Shown here in pieces: positions 12,669 to 21,096 of a DNA stretch of 64,000 nucleotides. How positions within the stretch are numbered: the first letter of the stretch is position 1; every line of letters begins with the position of its first letter. The notes below the pieces were generated by a model, which was not told where the DNA came from, searched no databases, and saw only the letters and a list, made by a program, of their open reading frames with translations. The position numbers were made by a program, and so were the translations under genes. This stretch comes from an uncultured Serinicoccus sp. (GTDB taxonomy: Bacteria > Actinomycetota > Actinomycetes > Actinomycetales > Dermatophilaceae), in the NCBI RefSeq assembly GCF_947487915.1, contig NZ_CANKYH010000001.1, positions 124,001-188,000 of the forward strand, in the 5' to 3' direction.

Positions 12669-12683
12669 CGGGGCCGCGCCCCG
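12669..12683 (-). terminator. Short GC hairpin after the alpha/beta hydrolase gene
   Basis: CGGGGC-CGC-GCCCCG, just past the hydrolase stop codon. Arms are only 6 bp and there is no T-tract, so this is a weak candidate. Confidence 0.35.
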
Positions 12684-12686
12684 CCG

Positions 12687-13544
12687 TCAGCCGGCTCCCC
12701 CAGACGGGCCCGACGCCGCGCCGCAGCGCAGCAGGACCTCCTGGGCCAGCTCGGTGGGACGGCGTTCGGGCAGCCAGTGGCCGGCGTCGAGCTCGACGAA
12801 CCGGTAGGGGCCGGACACGGCGCGTGCGGTGCGCTCCGCGGCGGCCCGGCCCAGGAACGGGTCACGGGATCCCCAGACCAGAGTGGTCGGCACCTCGACC
12901 CGGCCGACCGGCCGGCCACCGGGACGGGCGGCCGCGCGGTACCAGCCCACCGGGCCGCGCAGGGCCGCCCGGGTGCCCAGCCGCGCGGCGTAGCGGCGCG
13001 CGTCCTGCGCCGGCAGGCCGGTGCGCACCAGGGTGCCGCCGCGCAGGGCCCGCGCCATGACGAGCTCCGGCAGCACCGGGACCTGGAAGCCGGCGATGTA
13101 CCAGCTGCGGCGGGCCTGGTCGGCGTGCCGCACGGCCCACGCGAGCGCCCGCTGGTGCGGCGTGGAGGCGACGGTGAGGGTGGCCACGCGCTCCGGGTGC
13201 CACGCGGCCAGTGCCCACGCGACGGCGCCGCCCCAGTCGTGCCCGACGACGTGGGCCCGACCCGCCCCCAGGTGGTCCAGCAGCCCGAGCGCGTCCTCGA
13301 CCAGCCGCTCCACCCGGTATGCCGCGACGCGCCGAGGGCGCGCACCCTCGGCATACCCCCGCTGGTGCGGAGCCAGGGTGCGCAGCCCGGCCGCCTGCAG
13401 CGCCGGGGACACCCGGTCCCAGGCGGTGCCGTCCTGGGGGAAGCCGTGCAGCAGCAGGACCACCGGCCCACCGGGCGGTCCACCGACCAGCGCCTCGTGG
13501 GTCAGCCCGTCCCGGGTGTGCCGCAGGGTCTCGTTCGTGCTCAC
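12687..13544 (-). CDS. Alpha/beta-fold hydrolase, epoxide hydrolase/haloalkane dehalogenase-like
   Basis: 285-residue hydrolase starting at GTG 13544 (VSTNETLRHTRDG). The oxyanion segment is LLLHGFPQD, the nucleophile elbow is VGHDWGGAV with Asp in place of Ser as in epoxide hydrolases and dehalogenases, an acidic residue sits in VWGSRDPF, and the catalytic His is in DAGHWLPER. The Asp nucleophile with HGFP favours epoxide hydrolase over esterase, but the substrate is unknown. The longer frame up to 13868 crosses the promoter region of the divergent DEAD-box gene and is not credible. A CATCAT box six bases before the GTG could give a leaderless transcript. Confidence 0.82.
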   Translation of the reverse strand: MSTNETLRHTRDGLTHEALVGGPPGGPVVLLLHGFPQDGTAWDRVSPALQAAGLRTLAPHQRGYAEGARPRRVAAYRVERLVEDALGLLDHLGAGRAHVVGHDWGGAVAWALAAWHPERVATLTVASTPHQRALAWAVRHADQARRSWYIAGFQVPVLPELVMARALRGGTLVRTGLPAQDARRYAARLGTRAALRGPVGWYRAAARPGGRPVGRVEVPTTLVWGSRDPFLGRAAAERTARAVSGPYRFVELDAGHWLPERRPTELAQEVLLRCGAASGPSGGAG

Positions 13545-13580
13545 CGGTCCATGATGGCGGGTGGGCGGCCGCGTCTGCGC

Positions 13581-13586
13581 TAGAGT
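13581..13586 (+). promoter_or_regulatory. Candidate -10 (TAGAGT) of the DEAD-box helicase gene
   Basis: TAGAGT lies 124 bases before the GTG start at 13711, predicting a 5' leader of about 115-120 nt. No good -35 is visible. The leader contains GC-rich self-complementary stretches (CCCCGGGCCTGGCGCCGGG around 13661-13680). Confidence 0.5.
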
Positions 13587-13710
13587 GGTGTCAGCAGCCC
13601 GGATCGTCTCGCCCCGGACTGCCCGATCTCGCAGCCGACCGGCTGCCACGTTCGCGCCGCCCCCGGGCCTGGCGCCGGGTGGGACTCCGCACACGTCTCG
13701 AAAGATCCCT

Positions 13711-15276
13711 GTGACCTCTTCCTTCGCCGACCTCGGCGTGCCCACGACCCTCGCTGCCCTCCTCGCGGAGCGCGGCATCACCACCCCGACCCCCATCCAG
13801 GCCGCCACGCTGCCGGACTCGATGGCCGGCCGGGACGTCCTGGGCCGGGGCCGCACCGGCTCCGGCAAGACCTACGCCTTCCTGCTGCCCCTCGTCACCC
13901 GGCTCATGGCTGACCCCGGCGCCAGCCGGCGCCGCGGCCGCACGCCCCGCGCGCTCGTCCTCGCCCCGACCCGCGAGCTGGCCGGCCAGATCGCCGCCGC
14001 GCTGGAGCCGCTGGCGGCCGCCGCCGGGCTGACCCACCTCACCGTCTTCGGCGGTGTCGGGCAGAACCCGCAGGTGCGGGCCCTGCAGGCCGGCATCGAC
14101 GTCCTCGTCGCGTGCCCCGGCCGGCTCGAGGACCTCATCGGCCAGGGGTATGCCGACCTCTCCGGGGTCGAGGTGACCGTGCTGGACGAGGCGGACCACA
14201 TGGCCGACCTCGGCTTCCTCCCGGTCGTCCGCCGGCTCCTGGACCGCACGCCGCGGCAGGGTCAGAAGATGCTCTTCTCCGCCACCCTGGACGCCGGGGT
14301 CGACGTCATCGCCAAGCGCTACCTCAGCAGCCCGGTGACCCACCACGCCGACTCGGCGCAGTCCCCGGTCGAGGCCATGGACCACCACGTCCTGCACATC
14401 GACGCCGGCGAGCGCCTCGCGGTGCTCACCGACCTCGGTGCCGCCCCGGGCCGCAAGGTGGTCTTCACCCGGACCAAGCACGGCGCCAAGAAGCTGGCCA
14501 AGCAGCTCAACGGCGCCGGGGTCACGGCCGTGGAGCTGCACGGCAACCTCGCGCAGAACGCCCGCACCCGCAACCTCGACGCCTTCCACTCCGGGCGCGC
14601 CAGCACCCTGGTCGCGACGGACATCGCGGCCCGCGGCATCCACGTCGACGACGTCGCCCTCGTCGTGCACGCGGACCCGCCCGTGGAGCACAAGGCCTAC
14701 CTCCACCGCTCCGGACGCACCGCCCGGGCCGGCAACGCCGGCACCGTGGTCACCCTCATGACCGACGACCAGGTGCGCGACGTGCGCTCCCTCACCCGCG
14801 CGGCCGGCATCAAGGCCACCACCACCAAGGCCCACTCCAGCCACCCGATCCTGCGCGAGCTGGCCCCGGGCGAGCGGGTGCTGACGCCGGGCGGGCTGGT
14901 CGTCGAGGTCCCGACCCAGGGCGGCCAGGGCTCGCGCGGTTCTGGCGGCGGCGGGCGCTCCGGCGGTGGAAACGGCGGTCGCTCCGGTGGCCAGGGCCGT
15001 TCGGGTGGTGGACGCTCCGGTGGCGGTCGCTCCGGCGGCCAGGGCGGCGGTCGCTCCGGTGGCCAGGGCCGTTCGGGTGGCGGGCGCTCCGGCGGCCAGA
15101 ACGGCGAACGCTCCGGCGGCCAGGGCCGTTCGGGTGGCGGGCGCTCCGGCGGCCAGGGCGGCGGACGCTCCGGTGGCGGGCGCTCCGGCGGCCAGGGTGG
15201 CGGACGCCAGGGCGGATCCTCGGGCGGGTCGGTGGTGGCCTTCTCGACCTCCAGCGGGGGCCGCGGCCGCCGCTGA
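13711..15276 (+). CDS. DEAD-box RNA helicase with Gly/Ser/Arg-rich C-terminal tail
   Basis: ATP-dependent RNA helicase, 521 residues from GTG 13711 (MTSSFADLGVP). Motifs in order: Q motif PTPIQAATLP, motif I GRTGSGKT, Ia APTRELAGQ, motif II VLDEADHM, motif III SATLD, and motif VI HRSGRTARAG. After about residue 400 the protein becomes a low-complexity RSGG/QGGG tail of roughly 105 residues. Such tails bind RNA nonspecifically and can drive condensate formation; in this protein that is inference. No clear Shine-Dalgarno precedes the GTG, although a leader of over 100 nt is predicted. It is convergent with icmF, separated by a nested inverted repeat. Confidence 0.9.
   Translation: MTSSFADLGVPTTLAALLAERGITTPTPIQAATLPDSMAGRDVLGRGRTGSGKTYAFLLPLVTRLMADPGASRRRGRTPRALVLAPTRELAGQIAAALEPLAAAAGLTHLTVFGGVGQNPQVRALQAGIDVLVACPGRLEDLIGQGYADLSGVEVTVLDEADHMADLGFLPVVRRLLDRTPRQGQKMLFSATLDAGVDVIAKRYLSSPVTHHADSAQSPVEAMDHHVLHIDAGERLAVLTDLGAAPGRKVVFTRTKHGAKKLAKQLNGAGVTAVELHGNLAQNARTRNLDAFHSGRASTLVATDIAARGIHVDDVALVVHADPPVEHKAYLHRSGRTARAGNAGTVVTLMTDDQVRDVRSLTRAAGIKATTTKAHSSHPILRELAPGERVLTPGGLVVEVPTQGGQGSRGSGGGGRSGGGNGGRSGGQGRSGGGRSGGGRSGGQGGGRSGGQGRSGGGRSGGQNGERSGGQGRSGGGRSGGQGGGRSGGGRSGGQGGGRQGGSSGGSVVAFSTSSGGRGRR
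14917..15228 (+). repeat. Degenerate RSGG/QGGG-coding repeat
   Basis: Repeated units such as GGCGGTCGCTCCGGTGGCC recur with small changes (for example CGTTCGGGTGGTGGACGCTCC) and encode RSGGG, GQGRS and GGRSGGQ blocks in the helicase tail. The region resembles a coding minisatellite and may vary between strains. Confidence 0.85.
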
Positions 15277-15302
15277 GCGGAACCCAGCGCCACTCATACC
15301 CC

Positions 15303-15348
15303 GAAGGTGTTCCTCTGCAGTGATACGTCACCGCAGAGGAACACCTTC
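15303..15348. terminator. Nested inverted repeat between two convergent genes
   Basis: Perfect 16-bp arms GAAGGTGTTCCTCTGC (15303-15318) and complement (15333-15348) enclose a 14-nt loop, which itself holds a short palindrome GTGA-TACG-TCAC (15320-15331). It lies 26 bp after the helicase stop and 47 bp after the icmF stop, so it can terminate both transcripts. The arms are less GC-rich than other terminators in the window and lack a T-tract, so it may also be a dispersed intergenic repeat. Confidence 0.75.
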
Positions 15349-15395
15349 TGCGGAGGAGTGGGTCGGACCAACGCCGCGAGCCGGCGGGAGCCCGC

Positions 15396-18300
15396 TCAGA
15401 CGTTGCGGCGGTACTCCCCGCCCACCTCGAAGAAGGCCTCGGTGATCTGACCGAGCGTGCAGACCCGCGCGGCGTCCATGAGCACCGCGAAGACGTTGTC
15501 CCCGGCCATGGCCGCCTCCTTGAGCCGCGCCAGCGCCTCCTGCGCCTCCTCGACGTGCGCCTCCTGGTAGGCCTGCACCCGGTCCAGCTGGGACTGCTTC
15601 TCCGCCTCGGTGGCCCGGGCCAGCTCCACCTCGACCTCCTCCCGCTCGGCCTCGGGCCGACGGAAGGTGTTGACGCCGATGATCGGCAGCGAGCCGTCGT
15701 GCTTGCGGTGCTCGTAGAGCAGCGACTCGTCCTGGATCTTGCCGCGCTGGTAGCCCGTCTCCATGGCGCCCAGCACCCCGCCCCGCTCGCTGATCCGGTC
15801 GAACTCGGCCAGCACGGCCTCCTCGACCAGCTCGGTGAGGTGGTCGATGACGAACGAGCCCTGGTTCGGGTTCTCGTTCATCGCCAGGCCCCACTCCTTG
15901 TTGATGATGAGCTGGATCGCCAGCGCCCGGCGCACGGACTCCCCCGAGGGGGTGGTGACGGCCTCGTCGTAGGCGTTGGTGTGCAGGCTGTTGGCGTTGT
16001 CGTAGATCGCGATGAGCGCCTGCAGCGTGGTGCGGATGTCGTTGAAGTCCATCTCCTGCGCGTGCAGCGACCGACCCGACGTCTGCACGTGGTACTTCAG
16101 CTTCTGGCTGCGCTCGTTGGCGCCGTACCGCTCCCGCATCGCGACCGCCCAGATGCGCCGGGCGACCCGGCCGATGACGGAGTACTCGATGTCCATCCCG
16201 TTGGAGAAGAAGAAGGACAGGTTGGGCGCGAAGGCGTCGATGTCCATCCCGCGGGCGAGGTAGGACTCGACGTAGGTGAACCCGTTGGCCAGGGTGAAGG
16301 CGAGCTGGCTGATGGGGTTCGCCCCCGCCTCGGCGATGTGGTAGCCGGAGATCGACACCGAGTAGAAGTTGCGGACCCCCTGCTCGATAAACCACTCCTG
16401 GACGTCACCCATCATCCGTAGCGAGAACTCGGTGGTGAACAGGCAGGTGTTCTGCCCCTGGTCCTCCTTGAGGATGTCCGCCTGCACGGTGCCGCGGACG
16501 TGCTGCAGGGCATACGTGCGCAGCTCCTCCGCCTCAGCACCGGAGGGCTCGCGGCCCTCGCGCTCCCGGAACGCGTCGAGCTGCTGGTCGATGGCGGTGT
16601 TGAGGAAGAACGCCAGCACGGTGGGGGCCGGGCCGTTGATCGTCATGGACACCGAGGTGGTCGGGTCGACGAGGTCGAAGCCGTCGTAGAGCGCCTTCAT
16701 GTCGTCCAGCGTCGCGATGGACACCCCCGAGGTGCCGACCTTGCCGTAGATGTCGGGACGCTCGGCCGGGTCGTGCCCGTAGAGCGTCACCGAGTCGAAG
16801 GCGGTCGACAGCCGGGTCGCGGGCTGCCCCTCGGAGAGCAGCTTGAAGCGTCGGTTGGTGCGGAACGGGTCGCCCTCGCCGGCGAACATCCGGGCCGGGT
16901 CCTCGTTGTCGCGCTTGAAGGCGAAGACGCCGGCGGTGTAGGGGAAGTGGCCGGGCAGGTTCTCGCTGCGCCAGAAACGGACCAGCGCCCCGGCCTCGTC
17001 GTGGCGGGGCAGCGCGACCCGGGGTATGCGGTTGCCGCTCAGCGACTCCTTGGTCAGGCGGGTGTGAATCTCCCGGTCGCGCACCGTGACCACCTGCTCG
17101 TCCCCGGAGTATGCCTCGACCCGGGCCGGCCAGCCCTCGAGCATCTCCCGGACCTCGGTCGGGACGTCCCGGCGGGCGGCGTCGAGGAGCTCGTCCAGGC
17201 CGTGGTCGCTCCCCCCGCCCCCGGAGGACGCGGCCAGCTCGTCCGCGGTCTGCTCCAGCCGCTCCACCCGGCGGGCCGCCAGGGCGTACCGCTCGGTGTC
17301 GGCGTGGTAGCCGCGCAGGGTGTCGGCGATCTCGGCGAGGTAGCGGACCCGCTTCGGCGGCACCACCTGGCGGATCATCGAGGAGTAGCGCGTGTCCACG
17401 GCGGGCAGCGCGCCCTCGCGGACGTCGAGGCCGTCCTCGGCGAGCCGGTCCCGCAGCGCCTGGTAGAGCGCGGTGACCCCGTCGTCGTTGAAGGTGGCGG
17501 CGGAGGTCCCGAAGACCGGCATGTCCTCGGGCCGGGCGCCGAAGGCCTCCCGGTTGCGCACCAGCTGGCGCCCGACGTCGCGCAGGGCGTCCATCGCGCC
17601 GCGCCGCTCGAACTTGTTGATCGCCACGACGTCGGCGAAGTCGAGCATGTCGATCTTCTCCAGCTGGCTGGCGGCCCCGAACTCGGGCGTCATGACGTAG
17701 AGCGAGGTGTCGACGAAGGGCACGATGCCCGCGTCCCCCTGGCCGATGCCCGGCGTCTCCACGACGACGAGGTCGAAGCCGGCGGCCTTGAGCACGTCGA
17801 TGGCGGCCGGCAGCGCCTCGGGGACCTCGGACTCCCCGCGCGTGGCCATGGACCGGAACAAGGCCTGCCGCCCCCCGATCGCGCCCATCCGGATGCGGTC
17901 GCCCAGCAGGGCGCCGCCGCCCTTGCGTCGGGTCGGGTCGATGGCGATGATGCCGATCCGCAGCCGGTCCCCCTGGTCGATGCGCAGCCGCCGGACCAGC
18001 TCGTCGGTGAGCGAGCTCTTGCCGGAGCCGCCGGTGCCGGTGATCCCCAGGACGGGCGCGCTGCTCTCCCGGGCCGCGGCGGCATACCGCTCCCGGTCGG
18101 CGGCGGGCAGGGAGCCGAGCTCGGCACCGGTGATCGCCCGTGACACCGCGGTCCGGCTGCCGGCGAGCACCTCCTCGACCTCGGCCGGCCGCACCTGCCA
18201 CAGGTCGTGGTCGGCATCGGTGATGACCTGGTTGATCATCCCCGGCAGGCCCAGCCGCTGGCCGTCCTCCGGGGAGAAGATCGTCACCCCGGCCTCCCGC

Positions 18301-18680
18301 AACCGGGTGATCTCCTCCTCCACGATGACGCCCCCGCCACCGCCGACGACCTTGACGTGCCCGGCACCGGCCTCGCGGAGCTGCTCGACGAGGTACTCGA
18401 AGTACTCGACGTGGCCCCCCTGGTAGGAGGAGACCGCGACCGCGTTGGCGTCCTCGTCCAGGACCGCCTCGACGACCTCGGCGACCGACCGGTTGTGCCC
18501 CAGGTGCACGACCTCGGCGCCCTGGCTCTGCATGATCCGGCGCATGATGTTGATGGAGGCGTCGTGGCCGTCGAAGAGGCTGGCGGCGGTGACGATGCGC
18601 ACCGGGTGCTCCGGGCGCCGGAGCGCCGGTGCCCCGCTGGTCGCGTCCGCGGCGGGGCCTGCGCCCTGGTCGTTCTTCAC
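15396..18680 (-). CDS. icmF: Fused isobutyryl-CoA mutase (B12-dependent mutase with built-in G-protein chaperone)
   Basis: Interconverts isobutyryl-CoA and n-butyryl-CoA using adenosylcobalamin. The 1094-residue protein has the IcmF order: an N-terminal B12-binding domain with LFDGHDASIN (His39 the expected lower cobalt ligand), a MeaI-like GTPase with P-loop GITGTGGSGKSS near residue 215 and NKFERRGA, then the large mutase domain from about 540, including YSVSISGYHIAEAGANPISQ. GTG 18680 is chosen over upstream in-frame starts because GAGGAGA lies 7 nt before it and the length matches the family. It is transcribed divergently from the DUF1295 gene. It probably serves branched-chain amino acid or short fatty acid metabolism. 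Confidence 0.93.
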   Translation of the reverse strand: MKNDQGAGPAADATSGAPALRRPEHPVRIVTAASLFDGHDASINIMRRIMQSQGAEVVHLGHNRSVAEVVEAVLDEDANAVAVSSYQGGHVEYFEYLVEQLREAGAGHVKVVGGGGGVIVEEEITRLREAGVTIFSPEDGQRLGLPGMINQVITDADHDLWQVRPAEVEEVLAGSRTAVSRAITGAELGSLPAADRERYAAAARESSAPVLGITGTGGSGKSSLTDELVRRLRIDQGDRLRIGIIAIDPTRRKGGGALLGDRIRMGAIGGRQALFRSMATRGESEVPEALPAAIDVLKAAGFDLVVVETPGIGQGDAGIVPFVDTSLYVMTPEFGAASQLEKIDMLDFADVVAINKFERRGAMDALRDVGRQLVRNREAFGARPEDMPVFGTSAATFNDDGVTALYQALRDRLAEDGLDVREGALPAVDTRYSSMIRQVVPPKRVRYLAEIADTLRGYHADTERYALAARRVERLEQTADELAASSGGGGSDHGLDELLDAARRDVPTEVREMLEGWPARVEAYSGDEQVVTVRDREIHTRLTKESLSGNRIPRVALPRHDEAGALVRFWRSENLPGHFPYTAGVFAFKRDNEDPARMFAGEGDPFRTNRRFKLLSEGQPATRLSTAFDSVTLYGHDPAERPDIYGKVGTSGVSIATLDDMKALYDGFDLVDPTTSVSMTINGPAPTVLAFFLNTAIDQQLDAFREREGREPSGAEAEELRTYALQHVRGTVQADILKEDQGQNTCLFTTEFSLRMMGDVQEWFIEQGVRNFYSVSISGYHIAEAGANPISQLAFTLANGFTYVESYLARGMDIDAFAPNLSFFFSNGMDIEYSVIGRVARRIWAVAMRERYGANERSQKLKYHVQTSGRSLHAQEMDFNDIRTTLQALIAIYDNANSLHTNAYDEAVTTPSGESVRRALAIQLIINKEWGLAMNENPNQGSFVIDHLTELVEEAVLAEFDRISERGGVLGAMETGYQRGKIQDESLLYEHRKHDGSLPIIGVNTFRRPEAEREEVEVELARATEAEKQSQLDRVQAYQEAHVEEAQEALARLKEAAMAGDNVFAVLMDAARVCTLGQITEAFFEVGGEYRRNV

Positions 18681-18716
18681 CGTGCATCTCCTCGTCGAGT
18701 GGGGCCGTGCTCCTCG

Positions 18717-18722
18717 ATGGTA
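18717..18722 (-). promoter_or_regulatory. Candidate -10 (TACCAT) of icmF
   Basis: TACCAT on the minus strand predicts a start about 30 nt before the icmF GTG, leaving room for its GAGGAGA ribosome-binding site. Confidence 0.45.
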
Positions 18723-18741
18723 GTGGAGACCGCCCGCGTGA

Positions 18742-18757
18742 TTGACGCGCCCGTCAA
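18742..18757. promoter_or_regulatory. Palindromic operator candidate TTGACG-N4-CGTCAA
   Basis: Perfect 6-4-6 inverted repeat in the 139-bp icmF/DUF1295 divergent region. It covers the -35 area of the icmF promoter and would be a natural site for a TetR- or GntR-type dimer; no such regulator is encoded beside it. Confidence 0.5.
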
Positions 18758-18807
18758 GACCACCCCGGCGCCCGGTCCGTGTGCGGCCCCCGGACCACCG
18801 GGGTCCG

Positions 18808-18813
18808 TAGGGT
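18808..18813 (+). promoter_or_regulatory. Leaderless promoter -10 (TAGGGT) of the DUF1295 gene
   Basis: TAGGGT is followed by six bases and then the GTG at 18820; no ribosome-binding site can fit. Confidence 0.6.
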
Positions 18814-18819
18814 GTCCGC

Positions 18820-19698
18820 GTGAAGAGTCTGCTGCTGTCCGCCCTGGCCACCGTCGCGGGCCTCCTGCTCGCCCTGGCCGCGTCCGACGGCGGCCAGCTG
18901 CTGCTGGACGGCCTCCCGGTGATGATGGTCCTCGTCCTGCTCGCCTACGTCCTCAACTGGGTGGTCTACGGGCCCTCCTACCGCGCGCAGACCGAGCGCT
19001 TCTTCGACCTCACCGGCTCGCTCACCTTCCAGCTGGTGACGGTCCTCGCGCTCGTCCTCGTGGCCGACCGCGACGCGCGCACCTGGGTCCTCGCGGCGAT
19101 GGTCCTCCTCTGGGCGCTGCGGCTGGGGATGTTCCTCTTCCGCCGGGTCACCCGGGCCGGCAAGGACGGCCGGTTCGACGAGCTCAAGACCAGCTGGAGC
19201 AGGTTCCTCATGGTCTGGACGGTGCAGGCCCTGTGGGTGACCTTCACCGCCGGCGCGGCACTGGCCGCGATCACCTCCGGGGAGCGCTCGCCGCTGGGCG
19301 TCCTGGGGTATGCCGGGATCCTGGTCTGGGTGACCGGCTTCGCCGTCGAGGCGCTCGCGGACGCCCAGAAGTCGGCCTTCCGGGCCGACCCGCGCCATCA
19401 GGGCGAGTTCGTCCGCGGTGGGCTGTGGTCGGTCTCGCGGCACCCCAACTACGTCGGGGAGATCCTGCTGTGGACCGGGGTGGCGATGGTCGCGGCAGCC
19501 CCCCTCGTCGGGTGGCAGCACGTCACCCTCGTCTCCCCCGTCCTCATCTACCTGCTGCTGCGCTTCGGCAGCGGGGTGCCCGCGCTGGAGCGGCGCGCCG
19601 ACGAGCGGTGGGGCGGCCGAGCGGACTACGAGGCCTGGAAGGCGCGGACCCCGGTGCTCTTCCCGGTCCCGCGGGCGGGCGCCGACCGGTCTCGCTAG
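18820..19698 (+). CDS. DUF1295 membrane protein (steroid 5-alpha-reductase-like fold)
   Basis: Integral membrane protein of 292 residues with about seven hydrophobic helices. The C-terminal part carries the family signature RADPRHQGEFVRGGLWSVSRHPNYVGEI, where the SRHPNY segment corresponds to the NADPH-binding end of 5-alpha-reductases and isoprenylcysteine methyltransferases. The substrate is unknown; DUF1295 relatives have been linked to fatty acid or sterol-like lipid metabolism. The GTG start follows a leaderless -10. The gene ends just before the uridylyltransferase gene, which has its own promoter overlapping this stop codon. Confidence 0.85.
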   Translation: MKSLLLSALATVAGLLLALAASDGGQLLLDGLPVMMVLVLLAYVLNWVVYGPSYRAQTERFFDLTGSLTFQLVTVLALVLVADRDARTWVLAAMVLLWALRLGMFLFRRVTRAGKDGRFDELKTSWSRFLMVWTVQALWVTFTAGAALAAITSGERSPLGVLGYAGILVWVTGFAVEALADAQKSAFRADPRHQGEFVRGGLWSVSRHPNYVGEILLWTGVAMVAAAPLVGWQHVTLVSPVLIYLLLRFGSGVPALERRADERWGGRADYEAWKARTPVLFPVPRAGADRSR

Positions 19699-19701
19699 GT
19701 T
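19696..19701 (+). promoter_or_regulatory. Leaderless promoter -10 (TAGGTT) of the UDP-glucose pyrophosphorylase gene
   Basis: TAGGTT overlaps the stop codon of the DUF1295 gene and sits six bases before ATG 19708. Confidence 0.6.
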
Positions 19702-19707
19702 GGTCCC

Positions 19708-21096
19708 ATGAGCGCGAGCGCAGCCGGACGTCAGCAGGCCCTGGACCGCATGGAGGAGGCCGGGGTGAGCCAGCCGGCCCGCGACACCTTCGCCCGGCAC
19801 TACGACCACCTGGCGGCGGGCGAGACCGGGCTCATCGCGGAGTCCGACGTCGAGCCCGCCCTGCCCTCCGCGCACCTCGAGGACGTCGAGGTGGACGAGG
19901 ACGAGGCCCGCGAGGCGCTCGGCGCCACCGCGGTCATCACCCTCAACGGCGGTCTGGGCACGTCGATGGGGCTGGCCGGCCCGAAGTCGCTGCTGCCGGT
20001 GCGCGACGGGCTCACCTTCCTCGACATCACGGTCCGGCAGGTGCTGGCGCTGCGCGAGCGCTTCGACGTCGCCCTCCCCCTCGTCCTCATGGACAGCTTC
20101 TCCACCCGCGAGGCGACCCTGGAGGTCCTGGAGCGCTACCCCGACCTGGCGGTGGACGGCATACCCCTGGACTTCGTGCAGAGCCAGGAGCCCAAGCTGC
20201 GTGCCGACGACCTCAGCCCGGTCACCTGGGAGGCCGACCCGCGGCTGGAGTGGTGCCCGCCCGGCCACGGCGACCTCTACCCCTCGCTGCTCGCCAGCGG
20301 CCTGCTCGACCGGCTGCTCGAGCGCGGCTTCCGGTATGCCTTCGTCTCCAACGTGGACAACCTCGGCGCGGTGCCCGACGGGCGGGTCGCGGCCTGGTTC
20401 GCGGGTCGTGGTGCCGGCTTCGCCGCCGAGGTCTGCCGGCGCACCGAGATGGACAAGAAGGGTGGGCACCTGGTGCGCCGCCGCGCCGACGGCCGGCTGG
20501 TGCTGCGCGACACCGCGCAGACCGCCGAGGACGAGATGGTCCACTTCATGGACGGCGACAAGCACCCCTACGTCAACACCAACAACCTGTGGTTCGACCT
20601 CGCCCGGCTGCGCGAGATGCTGACCGAGCGGGGCGGGGTGATGGAGCTGCCGCTCATCCGCAACGCCAAGACGGTGGACCCCACCGACAAGGACTCCACG
20701 CCCGTCATCCAGATCGAGTCGGCGATGGGCAGCGCGGTCGAGCTCTTCGACGACGCCGCCTCGATCGCGGTGACCCGGGACCGCTTCGTGCCGGTCAAGA
20801 CGACCAACGAGCTCGCGCTGCTGCGCTCCGACGCGTATGCCGTGGACGACACGTCCTACCGGCTCAGCCGGACCGTCGACCCGGCGCCGGTCGTCGACCT
20901 CGCGAAGACCCACTACGGCATGATCGGCGACTTCGACGAGCGCTTCCCGCACGGCGTCCCCTCGCTGGTCGCCGCCGAGCGCCTGGAGGTGGAGGGCGAC
21001 TGGCGCTTCGGCGCCGGGGTCCGGGTCGAGGGCGTCGCCCACCTCGGTGCCGAGGGCGGCGAGGTCGAGGACGGGGCCACGCTGGGGCGGTCGTGA
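19708..21096 (+). CDS. UTP--glucose-1-phosphate uridylyltransferase (UDPGP family)
   Basis: Makes UDP-glucose from UTP and glucose-1-phosphate for cell-wall and polysaccharide synthesis. At 462 residues it belongs to the eukaryote-like UDPGP family (PF01704), not the short GalU family. Seen motifs: nucleotide-binding LNGGLGTSMGLAGPKSL near residue 75, FVSNVDNLGAVPDG, NTNNLWFDL, and VPVKTTNELALLRSDAY near the C-terminus. The end overlaps the next gene by GTGA, so the BtuF-like protein is probably made from the same mRNA, although the functions are not obviously linked. Confidence 0.88.
   Translation: MSASAAGRQQALDRMEEAGVSQPARDTFARHYDHLAAGETGLIAESDVEPALPSAHLEDVEVDEDEAREALGATAVITLNGGLGTSMGLAGPKSLLPVRDGLTFLDITVRQVLALRERFDVALPLVLMDSFSTREATLEVLERYPDLAVDGIPLDFVQSQEPKLRADDLSPVTWEADPRLEWCPPGHGDLYPSLLASGLLDRLLERGFRYAFVSNVDNLGAVPDGRVAAWFAGRGAGFAAEVCRRTEMDKKGGHLVRRRADGRLVLRDTAQTAEDEMVHFMDGDKHPYVNTNNLWFDLARLREMLTERGGVMELPLIRNAKTVDPTDKDSTPVIQIESAMGSAVELFDDAASIAVTRDRFVPVKTTNELALLRSDAYAVDDTSYRLSRTVDPAPVVDLAKTHYGMIGDFDERFPHGVPSLVAAERLEVEGDWRFGAGVRVEGVAHLGAEGGEVEDGATLGRS

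Noticed and set aside
8582..13060. 1492-codon open frame on the plus strand
   Set aside because: It is antisense to the SNF2 gene and crosses two real genes; its composition (Arg/Pro/Gly-rich, no domains) is that of a high-GC shadow frame.
18207..21092. Plus-strand open frame continuing upstream of the BtuF-like gene
   Set aside because: It is antisense to icmF and out of frame with the DUF1295 and UDPGP genes; only the part from GTG 21093 has family sequence.
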